64,000 bases of DNA from Trebonia sp963734665 (GTDB lineage: Bacteria; Actinomycetota; Actinomycetes; Streptosporangiales; Streptosporangiaceae): assembly GCA_963734665.1 (NCBI GenBank), contig CAVTIR010000013.1, positions 1,902,612 through 1,966,611 of the forward strand, in the 5' to 3' direction. Below, in pieces: positions 52,985 through 63,200 of this stretch. The number at the start of each line of letters is the position of its first letter. Within the stretch, counting starts at the first letter, position 1. A program made the translations under genes and the position numbers. A model generated the notes under the pieces. It did not search any database and was not told where the DNA came from. It saw nothing but the letters and a program-made list of their open reading frames with translations.

Positions 52985-54090
52985 CGGGTTATTACCTCCG
53001 TGAGGGCGCGGGTGAAGGCGTCGTTCTCGGCGGGCGTGCCGACGGTGACGCGGAGCCAGCCTCTGGGGCCGGTGTTGCGGATGAGGACGCCGCGGTCGAG
53101 CAGGCCCTGCCAGACCGCGTCGCGGTCGTCGAAGACGCCGAACAAGATGAAGTTGGCGTCGCTGTCGGCGACCGTGAGGCCGTGGGCCCTGAGCCATTCG
53201 ACTAGGTCGTCGCGGCTCTGGCGGAGCGCCTCGACGGTCGCGATCGGCTCGGCGGAGTGCGCTATGGCGGCACGCGCGACGGCCTGGGTGACCGTAGACA
53301 GGTGATACGGCAGCCGCACCAGCAGGAGGGCGTCGACGACGGCCGGGTCGGCGGCGAGGTAGCCGAGCCTGGTGCCGGCGGCGGCGAAGGCCTTCGACAT
53401 GGTCCGGGATACGACAAGCCTTGGCCTGCCAGGCAGGAGCGTGAGCGCGCTCGGGGTGCCCGCGCGGGCGAACTCGGCGTAGGCCTCGTCGACGACGACC
53501 AGGCCTTGCGTGGCGTCGTAAATGTTTTCTATTAGTTCCAGCGGGACTGAGGTGCCCGTGGGGTTGTTCGGCGAGGTGATGAAGGTGACGTCGGGCTGGT
53601 GGATTTTCACCTGCTCGGCGGCGGTGGACAGGCCGTAGTCGGCGTCGCGGCTGCCCTCGAGCCACGCGGTGCCGGTCACCTGAGAGATCAGCGGGTGCAT
53701 CGAGTAGGACGGCTCAAACCCGAGCGCGGTGCGGCCCGGACCGCCGAACGCCTGCAGCAGCTGCTGGATGATCTCGTTGGAGCCGTTCGCGGCCCACACC
53801 TGCCGCGCGGACAGGCCGTGGCCAAGGTAGTCGGCGAGGTCCTTGCGCAGGTCGACGGCGTCGCGGTCGGGGTAGCGGTTGAGCGTGCCCGCGACGCTTC
53901 GCACCGCGTCCGCGATGGCCTGCCGCAGGTGCTCGCTCGGCGCGTAGGGGTTCTCGTTGGTGTTCAGCTGGACGGGGACGTCGAGCTGGGGGGCGCCGTA
54001 GGGGTGCAGGTGCCTGAGGTCGTCACGGAGCAGGGCGCGGACCTGGTCGCCCTGGTTTTCTGGGTGGGGGGTCACTGGGTTGGCGGTCAC
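52981..54090 (-). CDS. hisC: Histidinol-phosphate aminotransferase
   Basis: 369 residues of fold-type I PLP aminotransferases: LNTNENPYAPSEHLRQAI, ANGSNEIIQQLLQAFGG, FITSPNNPTGTSVPLE, VVVDEAYAEFA, and the PLP lysine in SRTMSKAFAAAGTRLGY. It converts imidazole-acetol phosphate and glutamate to histidinol phosphate. GTG 54090 overlaps the hisD stop by 4 bp. Confidence 0.97.
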   Translation of the reverse strand: MTANPVTPHPENQGDQVRALLRDDLRHLHPYGAPQLDVPVQLNTNENPYAPSEHLRQAIADAVRSVAGTLNRYPDRDAVDLRKDLADYLGHGLSARQVWAANGSNEIIQQLLQAFGGPGRTALGFEPSYSMHPLISQVTGTAWLEGSRDADYGLSTAAEQVKIHQPDVTFITSPNNPTGTSVPLELIENIYDATQGLVVVDEAYAEFARAGTPSALTLLPGRPRLVVSRTMSKAFAAAGTRLGYLAADPAVVDALLLVRLPYHLSTVTQAVARAAIAHSAEPIATVEALRQSRDDLVEWLRAHGLTVADSDANFILFGVFDDRDAVWQGLLDRGVLIRNTGPRGWLRVTVGTPAENDAFTRALTEVITR

Positions 54091-55448
54091 TGGTTTTCCC
54101 TCTTCGGGACGCGGACCCGCACCGCGGCCACGTGGGCCAGGAGGTCCTCGGCGCCGCCGAGCGCGTCGACTCTCGGGGCCACGTTTGCGAGGGAGTCGCG
54201 GTCGCATTCGATGACGTTGACGACCTTCAGGTACGGGTAGACGGACAGGCCGCTGGTGTGCCGCGCCGTGCCGCCCGTGGGCAGGACGTGGTTCGAGCCG
54301 GCCAGGTAGTCGCCGAGCGAGACCGGGCTGTAGGGGCCGACGAAGATCGCGCCGGCGTTCCTTATCTGGCTCGCTACCTTGGCGGCGTCGTCGGTCTGGA
54401 CTTCCAGGTGCTCGGGCGCCCAGGCGTCGGAGACCTTGCGGGCGGCCGGGATGTCGTCGACGAGGACGTAGCCGGCTTGGTTGCTGAGCGCCGTGAGCAC
54501 CCGCTCCTTGTGCTTGGTGAGCGGTATCTGGCGGGCCAGCTCCGCGTCGACCCTGGCCGGGGTGTCCGGGTCGGTGGTGATGAGCAGGCAGGCGGCGAGC
54601 TCGTCGTGCTCGGCCTGGCCGATCAGGTCGGCGGCGAGGTGAGCCGGGTCGGCGGTGTGGTCGGCGATGATGCCGATCTCGGTCGGGCCGTTCTCACCGT
54701 CGGTGCCGACGGTGCCCTGCAGGATCCGCTTGGCGGCGGCGACGTAGACGTTGCCGGGGCCGGTGATGACGTCCGTTGGCGCGCACTCGTCGGTGCCGTA
54801 GGCGAACATGGCAAGGGCCTGCGCGCCGCCCACCGCGTGCACCTCTGAGATGCCGAGCAGTGCGCAGGCGGCGAGCACCGCGGGGTGCGGGAGGCCGCCG
54901 AACTCCTTCTGCGGCGGGGACGCGACGGCGATCGACTCCACGCCGGCGGCCTGGGCCGGGACCACGTTCATCACGACGGACGAGGGGTAGGCGACGAGGC
55001 CGCCGGGGACGTAAACGCCGGCCCGCTCGACCGGGATGAACCTGGTGGAAACGGTCAGGCCCTCGGCGGGCAGGCTGTCCCTGCGGTCAGGGAGCTGCGC
55101 CTCGTGGACTACCCGGGCGCGGCGGACGGCCTCTTCGAGGGCGTCCCTGACCTTCGGGTCGAGGGTTTCGAGTGCATGGCTGATGGCTTCTTCGGATACC
55201 CGGGTGTGCACGAGGTCCACGCCGTCGAAGCGATGCGTGTACTCCCGGACGGCCGCGCCGCCGCGGACGCGGACGTCCTCGGTGATCGGCTTGACGAGGT
55301 CCACGGCGCGGTCGACGTCGAGGGCGGCGCGCGGCAGGACGCCGGCTAGGGCCTGGCGGGTGAGGCCGGCCGCGTCGCGCCGGCGCAGGTCGATAAGGGG
55401 CAGGTCAATCAGGGTCGTTACGGGACTTGCCCCGCTGTCCGAAGTCAC
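54087..55448 (-). CDS. hisD: Histidinol dehydrogenase
   Basis: 453 residues. AGVYVPGGLVAYPSSVVMNV, AVGGAQALAMFAYGTDE, DVITGPGNVYVAAAKR, the catalytic/zinc segment GENGPTEIGIIADHTADPAH, and APEHLEVQTDD with SLGDYLAGSNHVLPTGGTAR. It oxidises histidinol to histidine with two NAD+. First gene of hisD-hisC-hisB-hisH-priA-hisF; the first three overlap by 4 bp each. GTG 55448 is used; GTG 55421 is possible. Confidence 0.97.
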   Translation of the reverse strand: MTSDSGASPVTTLIDLPLIDLRRRDAAGLTRQALAGVLPRAALDVDRAVDLVKPITEDVRVRGGAAVREYTHRFDGVDLVHTRVSEEAISHALETLDPKVRDALEEAVRRARVVHEAQLPDRRDSLPAEGLTVSTRFIPVERAGVYVPGGLVAYPSSVVMNVVPAQAAGVESIAVASPPQKEFGGLPHPAVLAACALLGISEVHAVGGAQALAMFAYGTDECAPTDVITGPGNVYVAAAKRILQGTVGTDGENGPTEIGIIADHTADPAHLAADLIGQAEHDELAACLLITTDPDTPARVDAELARQIPLTKHKERVLTALSNQAGYVLVDDIPAARKVSDAWAPEHLEVQTDDAAKVASQIRNAGAIFVGPYSPVSLGDYLAGSNHVLPTGGTARHTSGLSVYPYLKVVNVIECDRDSLANVAPRVDALGGAEDLLAHVAAVRVRVPKRENQ

Positions 55449-55498
55449 GCGCCTAGTCTACGAACGCAGCAGGCAGGCCGCAGAACCGTCCGCATGCT

Positions 55499-55537
55499 GG
55501 ACAGATCCGCGGCGGGTCCGCCGCAGCGGGTCTGTCC
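55499..55537. terminator. Hairpin terminator upstream of hisD
   Basis: GGACAGA paired with TCTGTCC and inner CCGC/GCGG stems. It ends leftward transcription from the sigma-factor operon before hisD. Confidence 0.6.
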
Positions 55538-55585
55538 CATGAAAAGACATCGGATACCGAACGGGTTCGTGGTTCCGGCTTCTAG

Positions 55586-56083
55586 TCACGGGCGTAAGGC
55601 AGGGACCGGGGTCGTTGCGACGGCGATCGAGGTCGGCCTCGCCATCGGGGTCGGCAGTGACGTGGCGCCTAGCGGCGGGGTTGAGGTAGTCGCGAGGGTC
55701 GGGGAGCCGGACGGGGATGGTTTCGCGGTCGCTGGCGCGACGGTGGCGATCGGGACTGGCGTCGCGGGCACGTGAGGCGTCGGCCGCCCGACAGGGTGCG
55801 GAGTGGGGCGCTCGACGGGCGGCGACTGGTGCTGGGCCGGGCGGTGCTTGGCGGGGCCGGCGGGCTGGACGCGCGGGGCCGGGGCGGCGGACAGGTTCGC
55901 GATCGCAGTACCGGTGCCGGTCAGGAGCGCGATCGCGCAGAGGGCGCCGGCGACGGCCGCGAGGCGGCGCCGGTTACGGAGTCGGCGGCCCCGCGCCATG
56001 ATCTGGGTCACGTCGACCGGGGCGGCGGGGTCCATGGGCGCCTTGAGCGCCTGGCGCAGGGCCTGGGTGTCGAGTTCGGTCAT
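55586..56083 (-). CDS. Sigma-factor-coupled membrane protein with Thr/Pro-rich exterior
   Basis: 165 residues. The cytosolic N-terminus (LDTQALRQALKAPMDPAAPV, MARGRRLRNRRRLAAVAG) is followed by one TM helix (about 42-62) and an extracytoplasmic tail dominated by Pro, Thr, Ala and Val (RPTPHPVGRPTPHVPATPVP). The start overlaps the sigma-factor stop (ATGA), so it is probably its membrane partner or anti-sigma factor, though no zinc HxxxCxxC motif is present. The tail resembles the proline-rich lipoprotein at 56.8 kb. Confidence 0.75.
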   Translation of the reverse strand: MTELDTQALRQALKAPMDPAAPVDVTQIMARGRRLRNRRRLAAVAGALCAIALLTGTGTAIANLSAAPAPRVQPAGPAKHRPAQHQSPPVERPTPHPVGRPTPHVPATPVPIATVAPATAKPSPSGSPTLATTSTPPLGATSLPTPMARPTSIAVATTPVPALRP

Positions 56084-56622
56084 CGCCGGTCACCTCCGAT
56101 CGGCTGGGCGGGGAGCGCGTCGTCGGCGCGGACGCGCAGCTTGGCGAGCGCGCGGGAACTGGTGGACTTGACGGTGCCGACGGTGACGCCCAGGTCCCTG
56201 GCCACCGCCGCCTCCGGCAGGTCAAAGAGGTAGCGCATGACGATCACGGCGCGTTCCTTCGCCGTGAGGGTCGCGAGCGCGCCCGTGAGCCAATGGCGCA
56301 GCGCCACCTCGTCGGCCGGGTCGGGGGTGCCGTCCTGCTCCGGCAGGTCGCCGACCGGGTACTCGCGCAGCCGGCGGCGCCAGCGGTCGGTGACGTGGTT
56401 GACGAGCACCTTACGCGCGTAGGCATAGGCGTCATCGCGGCGGACGCGCGACCAAGCGGCGTAGGTGCGGACAAGCGCGGTCTGCGCGGCGTCCTCGGCG
56501 GTATGCCGGTCGCCGGTCAGCAGGTACGCGGCGCGCCTGAGCCCCTCGTAGCTTGCCCGCGCGAATTCGGCGAAATCTGCGTCCCTATCCCCGCTCAAAG
56601 TCAAATTCCACAACCCAATCAT
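56080..56622 (-). CDS. SigE-family ECF RNA polymerase sigma factor
   Basis: 180 residues. Region 2: FARASYEGLRRAAYLLTGDR, AEDAAQTALVRTYAAWSRVR, DAYAYARKVLVNHVTDRWRR. Region 4: LTAKERAVIVMRYLFDLPEA, VARDLGVTVGTVKSTSSRAL. The TAEDAxQxxLxRxY and SRAL blocks place it in the SigE/SACE-1376-type group of actinobacteria. ATG 56622 is chosen; sequence upstream is not protein-like. Coupled to the membrane protein behind it. Confidence 0.93.
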   Translation of the reverse strand: MIGLWNLTLSGDRDADFAEFARASYEGLRRAAYLLTGDRHTAEDAAQTALVRTYAAWSRVRRDDAYAYARKVLVNHVTDRWRRRLREYPVGDLPEQDGTPDPADEVALRHWLTGALATLTAKERAVIVMRYLFDLPEAAVARDLGVTVGTVKSTSSRALAKLRVRADDALPAQPIGGDRR

Positions 56623-56818
56623 CGCAGCGAGTAACCGCGTCCCATGGCCCCCGGCTGGCCGGGCCGGCGTCGAGTTTTGACTCGCGAGGCGGCATCCCCG
56701 CTTGTGCTTATACGGCTGGACACACTGAAGGGTTGCTGCCCGTCTGACACAACTTTTCGCTCGCCGCGACGTATTAGCCGGTGTTCGGATCGTCGGAACT
56801 ACATCAAGGAGCATGCGG

Positions 56819-57313
56819 ATGCGGTCGAATGAGAAAAAATCCCTGGTCGCGATCGGCGCGGTGTTCGGGGTCGCGGCGGGGCTGGCGCTGACGGGGTGTT
56901 CGGGTCCCGCTTCGGCGGTCGGCGGCGCCGCTGCCTCGGGCGTGGCGTCGCACTCCGCGAGCGCGCCGGCGACGCGGGACACGGCCATGACGGCGCCTAC
57001 CGCCACGTCCCCGGCCACGCCGGTTCCGTCGCCCACCAGGGCCACGCCGATACCGGTCGCGACCTCACGGCCGAGCGGCACGCCGGTACCGGCCCCGTCG
57101 GCGGAGCCGACCGCCGTGGCCTGCCCGGTGCCCGCCGTGCCGACCCCGGTGCCCAGCCCGCCCGGTAAGTCCGGCCGGCCCTGCTCCTCCCCCACGCCGG
57201 TCCCGTCCCGTGCTCCGGCCACGGCCGTTCCGTCGCCTATCAGGGCCACGGCGGTGCCGTTGCCCACCAGGGCCACGCCGGTGCCGGTCGCGAGCCCCAC
57301 GTCCGTTCGCTAG
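56819..57313 (+). CDS. Proline-rich repetitive lipoprotein
   Basis: 164 residues. Signal peptide with lipobox LALTGCSG: the Cys near residue 27 would be lipidated. The mature part is low-complexity Pro/Thr/Ala/Val with repeats of the form TPVPSPTRATPIPVA, ATAVPSPIRATAVPLPTRAT. No enzyme domain. ATG 56819 is 7 bp after AAGGAG; ATG 56813 is too close to it. Divergent from the sigma factor gene, so possibly its target or a cell-wall spacer protein (inference). Confidence 0.7.
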   Translation: MRSNEKKSLVAIGAVFGVAAGLALTGCSGPASAVGGAAASGVASHSASAPATRDTAMTAPTATSPATPVPSPTRATPIPVATSRPSGTPVPAPSAEPTAVACPVPAVPTPVPSPPGKSGRPCSSPTPVPSRAPATAVPSPIRATAVPLPTRATPVPVASPTSVR

Positions 57314-57375
57314 GCCTGGCCGGAGGGGAAATGGGCGGGTGCGAAGTAAGCCGCTGCCGTTCGGGTGACTGATTT

Positions 57376-57957
57376 TTAGCGGGGCGGCTGCGCGGGGGCG
57401 GAGCGGGTGCTCCACTCGGCGATGAGCAGGACGATCGCGGTGAAGAGCGGCCAGAATGCCAGTGCGCTCTTCGCGCCGAGGGCGAGGGACGCGGCGAAGA
57501 CCGTACCGTTCGGGCTGGACGCGAGGTGATGGTTGTAGGCGGACAGGCCGATCTGCTCGCCGAGCCACAGCATGACGAACTCGCCCGCGACCGCGCCTGC
57601 GATGAGCGCCGCTGTCACCGCGGCCCTGGCCCCGCCCTCGCGACAGGCGACCGCGAACCGGTAGCCGAGCACGCCCGTGAGCAGCCCGGCGACCGCGGCG
57701 ATCCCGCAGAACCAGACGTCCGCGCCGAAGAACGCGCGCGTCTCCGCGTTGATCACCTCGGCAGTGCCCGCGCCGATCTCCTGGAGCGCCGCGCGGGGGG
57801 CGAGTTCGCCCCAGATCAGGCCGCCGAGGAGGCCGAGCACGGCGCTGCCCACGAGCGCCGTGACGATCCACACGGCGGTAGAGCGGGCCGTCGTTCGTTT
57901 CAGGCCTTGCATTTCTGGTACCTCGGGTACCTCGGGCACCATCGCCATTCCCGACAT
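57376..57957 (-). CDS. DUF2567-like membrane protein
   Basis: 193 residues with four TM helices: VWIVTALVGSAVLGLLGGLI, DVWFCGIAAVAGLLTGVLGY, AAVTAALIAGAVAGEFVMLW, SALAFWPLFTAIVLLIAEW. LGGLIWGELAPRA after the first helix matches the mycobacterial DUF2567 pattern. Function unknown. ATG 57957 and 57948 are both possible. Confidence 0.75.
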   Translation of the reverse strand: MSGMAMVPEVPEVPEMQGLKRTTARSTAVWIVTALVGSAVLGLLGGLIWGELAPRAALQEIGAGTAEVINAETRAFFGADVWFCGIAAVAGLLTGVLGYRFAVACREGGARAAVTAALIAGAVAGEFVMLWLGEQIGLSAYNHHLASSPNGTVFAASLALGAKSALAFWPLFTAIVLLIAEWSTRSAPAQPPR

Positions 57958-58048
57958 CCCACCTCGCTTTCTTCTGGAGATCGTACGCGGTTTGAGCACC
58001 GACCTGGTGGGCAGTCGACGGCGGCAGGCCAGACTTCAGGAGGTCACC

Positions 58049-58708
58049 GTGTCTACCGGCACCGTCATCCTGCTCGTGCTCGTGCTCGTGGTTATCGCCG
58101 TGGCGGCGGCACTGGCGAGCGTGGTCCTTCACCGCCAGGCAGCGCAGCGGCGGCGGATCGGGGCGGAGTTCAGCCGCCTGGTCCGCGAGGCGGGTCCGCG
58201 GCGCGCGAAGGCGGAGTTCGCCGAGCGGCGGCGGCGCGTCGACGGGCTCGGCATCAAGCCGCTGTCCGCGGAGCGGCGCTCTGGGTACGCGCGCCAGTGG
58301 ACGGCGGCTCAGGAGCGATTCATCGACAGCCCGCCACAGGCGGCGACGGCGGCGGCGACGCTCGTCACCGCGGTCGCGGCCGAGCGCGGGTACGACGTCA
58401 CTGACGGGGACCAGCTGATCGTGGACCTGTCGGTGTACCACGGGCGGTACCTCGAGGGGTACCGGCGGGCGACACGGACGACCGCGCGGGCGGAGGCGGC
58501 CGCGACCGAGGAATTGCGGCAGGCGCTGCTTGATCACCGGGCGCTTTTCCAGGACCTGCTTGAGACGTCGCCCGGCCCGGCGGCCTCTGTCGGCAAGCCG
58601 ACGGGGCCTACGGGGGCGCAGCGCCGACCGTGGCGGGAAGTCGTGCCCGTGCTGCACCGGGTGACCCGGCGCCGCGACAGCGACGGCGTCGCCGCGGCAC
58701 GGTGGTAA
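58049..58708 (+). CDS. Membrane-anchored helical protein, paralogue of the next gene
   Basis: 219 residues. One N-terminal TM helix (VILLVLVLVVIAVAAALASV), then a charged helical domain: RRSGYARQWTAAQERFIDSP, TLVTAVAAERGYDV, TEELRQALLDHRALFQDLLE. The last part recurs in the following soluble protein. GTG 58049 follows CAGGAGG with 5-bp spacing. Function unknown. Confidence 0.78.
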   Translation: MSTGTVILLVLVLVVIAVAAALASVVLHRQAAQRRRIGAEFSRLVREAGPRRAKAEFAERRRRVDGLGIKPLSAERRSGYARQWTAAQERFIDSPPQAATAAATLVTAVAAERGYDVTDGDQLIVDLSVYHGRYLEGYRRATRTTARAEAAATEELRQALLDHRALFQDLLETSPGPAASVGKPTGPTGAQRRPWREVVPVLHRVTRRRDSDGVAAARW

Positions 58709-58825
58709 GGGGGCGCGGCCATGGGTCCCGGTCATGCGTCCCGGCCCGTTTCCCTGGGCTGGTCTCCGAGTCTTGCCGCTACTCGTAGCGGCAAGGGCCA
58801 TCGCGATAAGAGAGGACACGCGGCA

Positions 58826-59551
58826 ATGACCGTGCCATCCAGCCAGTCGTCCAGCGGCAGCCAGCCCCCAGGCAACGAGGGACGGCGGTTCTCGGCACTG
58901 ATCGGCAGCCTCGCGGCCGCGGCGCCCGAACCGCAGGCGGCCCCCGCCCGGCCAACGTTCACGCCCGCGGCGAACGGGCCTGCGGTCGCCGCGGCGCCGC
59001 CTTCGGCCGATACGCCTTCCGCCGACTCGGCGGGGGCGGCAGACGAGACGGCGACGGCACGCTCCTCGTCCGCGCCTGCTGCGGGGACTGACGCCAGGTC
59101 GGGAACCGGGGTCCTCGCCAGGCCGACGCCGCCTTCCACGCCTCCCACCCCGACGTCACCGTCACCTGTCTCACCTGGGGCACCGGCCGTGCCGGACACG
59201 GAAGGGACGCGGGCGCTGCCCCGGCCTGCCCCGGCCGCTGCCATGGACGAGCCGCTGCTTGGTGACGTCGCCGCTCTCCGGTCCCGGTGGCAGCGGGTGC
59301 AGGCCGGCTTCGTCGACGGCCCTCAGGAGGCGGTGGGCGACGCCGCGGACCTGATCGAGCAGACGGCGCAGGCCCTTGTGGGCGCCCTGCGGCAGCGGCA
59401 GCGGCAGTTGCGCGTGATGTGGGAGCGCGGCCCGGCCGACGACTCGGCGCCCGAGGACAGCGAGTCCGCGGCGCGCGCCTCGGACACGGAGCACCTGCGG
59501 CTGATGATGCAGCACTACCGCGCGCTGTTCAACCAGCTCTGCCGACCGTAG
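58826..59551 (+). CDS. Soluble protein with disordered N-half and helical C-domain
   Basis: 241 residues. The first 135 residues are Ala/Pro/Ser-rich and probably disordered (TPPSTPPTPTSPSPVSPGAP). The C-domain reads LRSRWQRVQAGFVDGPQEAV, LIEQTAQALVGALRQRQRQL, DTEHLRLMMQHYRALFNQLC, which parallels the W..AQERFIDSP and LxxHRALFQDLL blocks of the preceding protein. The two genes are in tandem 117 bp apart. Function unknown. Confidence 0.75.
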   Translation: MTVPSSQSSSGSQPPGNEGRRFSALIGSLAAAAPEPQAAPARPTFTPAANGPAVAAAPPSADTPSADSAGAADETATARSSSAPAAGTDARSGTGVLARPTPPSTPPTPTSPSPVSPGAPAVPDTEGTRALPRPAPAAAMDEPLLGDVAALRSRWQRVQAGFVDGPQEAVGDAADLIEQTAQALVGALRQRQRQLRVMWERGPADDSAPEDSESAARASDTEHLRLMMQHYRALFNQLCRP

Positions 59552-59585
59552 CCGCGCCGCCGTTAACCCGCCAGCTCGGGCGTGC

Positions 59586-60116
59586 TCATAGGCGGTCGAA
59601 TGGCTCGGGGTAGGCGAACTCGCCGCGCACGGCCGGGTCGTAGGCGGTGAGGGCGCGGACCTGGAAGTGTTCCGCCCACTCGGGCTGCTTCGGGGTGATC
59701 CCGTACTCGCTCGCCAGGCGGAAGCCGAACTTCGGGTAGTACCTGGTCGAGCCGAGCAGTGCTACCAGGGGCTCGCCTCGCGCGTCCGCCGCGCCGAGGA
59801 CCGCGTGCATGAGAGCCTTGCCCACGCCCTGACGCCACCGGTCCGGGCGCACGGACAGCGGGCCGAGGGCGAGGACCAGGGCGGATCCGATGGTTCCGCG
59901 GGTACAGACGACGTGCCCGATGACGTCGCCGCCCGGATCAACGGCGACTAGTGAGAGCTCGGATATCCACTCCTGGGTCTCCCGCAGCCAGTCAACCAGG
60001 GGCGCCTCCACCGGGACGTCCTCCCCCGGCCTGGCGAACGCTGCCGCTGTGACGGAACGGATGACCTCGGCATCACCGGGCGCCTCGCGACGTATCAGCA
60101 CCCCCACACGATGCAT
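59586..60116 (-). CDS. GNAT-family N-acetyltransferase (YhbS-like)
   Basis: 176 residues. IRREAPGDAEVIRSVTAAAF at the N-terminus; acetyl-CoA site around LGPLSVRPDRWRQGVGKALM; PLVALLGSTRYYPKFGFRLA, which is the typical YhbS segment. Substrate unknown. ATG 60116 (MHRVGVLIRR) is preferred over 60137. Confidence 0.9.
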   Translation of the reverse strand: MHRVGVLIRREAPGDAEVIRSVTAAAFARPGEDVPVEAPLVDWLRETQEWISELSLVAVDPGGDVIGHVVCTRGTIGSALVLALGPLSVRPDRWRQGVGKALMHAVLGAADARGEPLVALLGSTRYYPKFGFRLASEYGITPKQPEWAEHFQVRALTAYDPAVRGEFAYPEPFDRL

Positions 60117-60221
60117 CCCCGCGCCCGGATCAAGCAACCGCTTTTAGCCCGGTTCCACCGCAAGATCGAGCCCGTGTGGCACCGCAGGTCACGTCAATCC
60201 GTCTGACTTTGGCCTTGCTTT

Positions 60222-63200
60222 TCAGCTCGCTATACAGGACGGGCCTAGGAGTTGCTTGAGGTCCGCGTGGAGGGCCGGGCTGGCGGTGACGCGGAGCTTA
60301 TCGTCTAGGCGGACGACCGTGGTCTTCTGGTTGCCGCGCAGCTTCAGGTGGACTTCCGTGGTCCCGGGGTGGGTGCGCAGGACGTCGCGGAGCTGCTCGA
60401 CGACCGGGGGGACGCACTTAGTGACCGGGAGCTGCAGCACGATCGGGGCGCTGCCGTCCGCGCCCGTGGTGAGGTCGGGGATCGTCATGTCCATGGCGAT
60501 GAGCTTCGGGACGTCGTCGCGCTTGTCCACCTTGCCCTTGACGATGACAATCGCGTCGTCGGCGATCGCCGTCGCGTAGAGCTGGTAGCTGTTCGGGAAG
60601 AACAGCACCTCGATCGCGCCGCCGAGGTCTTCGAGGGTGGCGGCGGCCCACGCGTCGCCCTTCTTAGTGACCTTGCGGGTGACTCCGGACAGGATGCCGC
60701 CGATCTTGACGATCTGGCCGTCATTCCTGCCCTGCGTGCTCAGCGGGACCGGCGGGCGGTCGCCTTCCTCGTCGTCGCCGTCCTCGCTGACGGCCATCAG
60801 CTCGGCGACGGAGATGTCGGTGCCGTTCGCGATGATGTGCTCGATGCCGAGCAGCGGGTGGTCGGAGACGTAGAGGCCGAGCATTTCCCGCTCGAAGTTC
60901 AGCCGGGTCTTCTTGTCCCACTCGGTGTCGGGGATCGCGACCTCGAACGCGGCCTCCGCCTGCTCGTCGCCGCCGAAGAGGCTGTCCTGGCCGATCGCCT
61001 CGTTGCGCTTGAGGTCGATGACCGAGTCGACGGCCTGCTCGTGGATCAGCACGAGGCCTTTGCGCGGGTGGCCGAAGGAGTCGAACGCGCCGGCCTTCAC
61101 GAGGCTCTCTATGACCCGCTTGTTGCAGACGACGGCCGGGACCTTGCGCAGGAAGTCGGCGAAGCTGGTGAACTCGCCCTTCGACTTGCGGGTCGCGACG
61201 ATCGCCTCGACGACGTTCGCGCCGACGTTGCGGATCGCGGCCATACCGAACCTGACGTCCGCGCCGACCGCGGCGAACGTGGCGACGCTCGCGTTGACGT
61301 CCGGCGGGAGGACCTTGACGCCCATCCGCCGGGACTCGGACAGGTAGAGGGCTGACTTGTCCTTGTCGTCGCCGACCGAGGTGAGCACGGCCGCCATGTA
61401 CTCGGCGGGGTAGTTCGCCTTCAGGTAAGCGGTCCAGTAGGAGACCAGGCCGTAGGCGGCGGAGTGCGCCTTGTTGAACGCGTAGCCGGCGAACGGGACC
61501 AGGACGTCCCACACCGCCTGGATCGCCTTGTCGGAGTAGCCGCGCTCCTTGCAGCCCTTCTGGAAGGGGACGAACTCCTTGTCGAGGATCTCCTTCTTCT
61601 TCTTGCCCATCGCGCGGCGGAGCAGGTCCGCCTGTCCCAGGGTGTAGCCCGCCAGGATCTGCGCCGCGCGCTGCACCTGCTCCTGGTAGACGATCAGGCC
61701 GTACGTGGGCAGGAGGATCTCCTTGAGCGGCTCTTCCAGCTCGGGGTGGATCGGGGTGATCTCCTGCTGCTTGTTCTTGCGCAGCGCGTAGTTGGTGTGG
61801 CTGTTGACGCCCATCGGGCCGGGCCGGTACAGCGCGCCGAGGGCGGAGATGTCTTCGAAGTTGTCCGGCTTCATCGTCCGCAGCAGCGTGCGGTAGCCGG
61901 AGGAGTCGAACTGGAACACGCCGAGCGTGTCGCCGCGGGACAGCAGCTCGTAGGTGGGCTTGTCGGTCAGCGGGAGGTCGAGCAGGTTGATCTTGAGGCC
62001 CCGGTTGTCCTCGACGGCCCGCACCGCGTCGGCCATGATGGTCAGGTTGCGCAGGCCGAGGAAGTCCATCTTCAGCAGGCCGAGGCCTTCGCAGGTCGGG
62101 TAGTCGAACTGCGTGATGACCGCGCCGTCGTTGGGCCTGACCCACACCGGGATGTGGTCGGTGAGCGGCTCGGCGGACATGATCACGCCGGCGGCGTGCA
62201 CGCCGGGCTGACGGATCAGGCCCTCGATGCCCCGGGCGGTGTCGATGATCTGCTTGACGTCGGCTTCGGTGTTGTACAGGTTGCGCAGGTCGCCGGCCTC
62301 GCCGTAGCGGGGGTAGTCCTCGTCGAAGATGCCGCCAAGCGGGATGTCCTTGCCCATTACCGCCGGCGGGAAGACCTTGGTGATGCGGTCGCCGACGGCG
62401 TAAGGGAAGCCGAGGACCCGGGTCGAGTCCTTGATCGCGGCCTTCGCCTTAATCGTGCCGTAGGTGATGATCTGGGCGACCTTGTCCGAGCCCCACTTCT
62501 GGGTGACGTAGCGGATGACGTCGGCGCGGCCGCGTTCGTCGAAGTCGATGTCGATGTCTGGCATCGAGATCCGCTCGGGGTTGAGGAACCGCTCGAAGAT
62601 CAGCCCGTGATCCAGGGGATCGAGGTCGGTGATGCCCATCGCGTAGGCGACGATGCTGCCCGCCGCGCTGCCGCGGCCGGGGCCGACGGCCACCCCGTTG
62701 TTCTTCGCCCAGTTGATGAAGTCCGCGACAACCAGGAAGTAGGCGGGGAAGCCCATCTGGACGATGATGCCGATCTCGTACTCGGCCTGCTTGCGGCGGG
62801 TGTCGTCGATGCCGTCCGGGTAGCGCTTCGCCATGCCCTCCCAGACGGTGTGGGCGAACAGCGCGTCCTCGGACTCGAAGCCCTCAGGGACCGGGAACCG
62901 CGGCATCAGGTTGACGAACTCGAACATCCCGCTCGTGTCGACCCGGTCGGCGATGAGCAGCTGGGAGTTGCGGCAGCCCTCTTGCCAGATGTCACTGTTG
63001 TTGACCGCGTACATCTCGGCGGGTGACTTGATGTAGTAGCCGGAGCCGTCGAACTTGAACCGGTCGGCGTCCGCCAGGGTCTTGCCGGTCTGGATGCATA
63101 GCAGCAGATCGTGCGATACGGAGTCGCTTTCCTTGCTGTAGTGGGAGTCGTTGGTGACGACCGGCGGGATGTTCAGCTTCTTGGCGATCTCGATGAGGCC

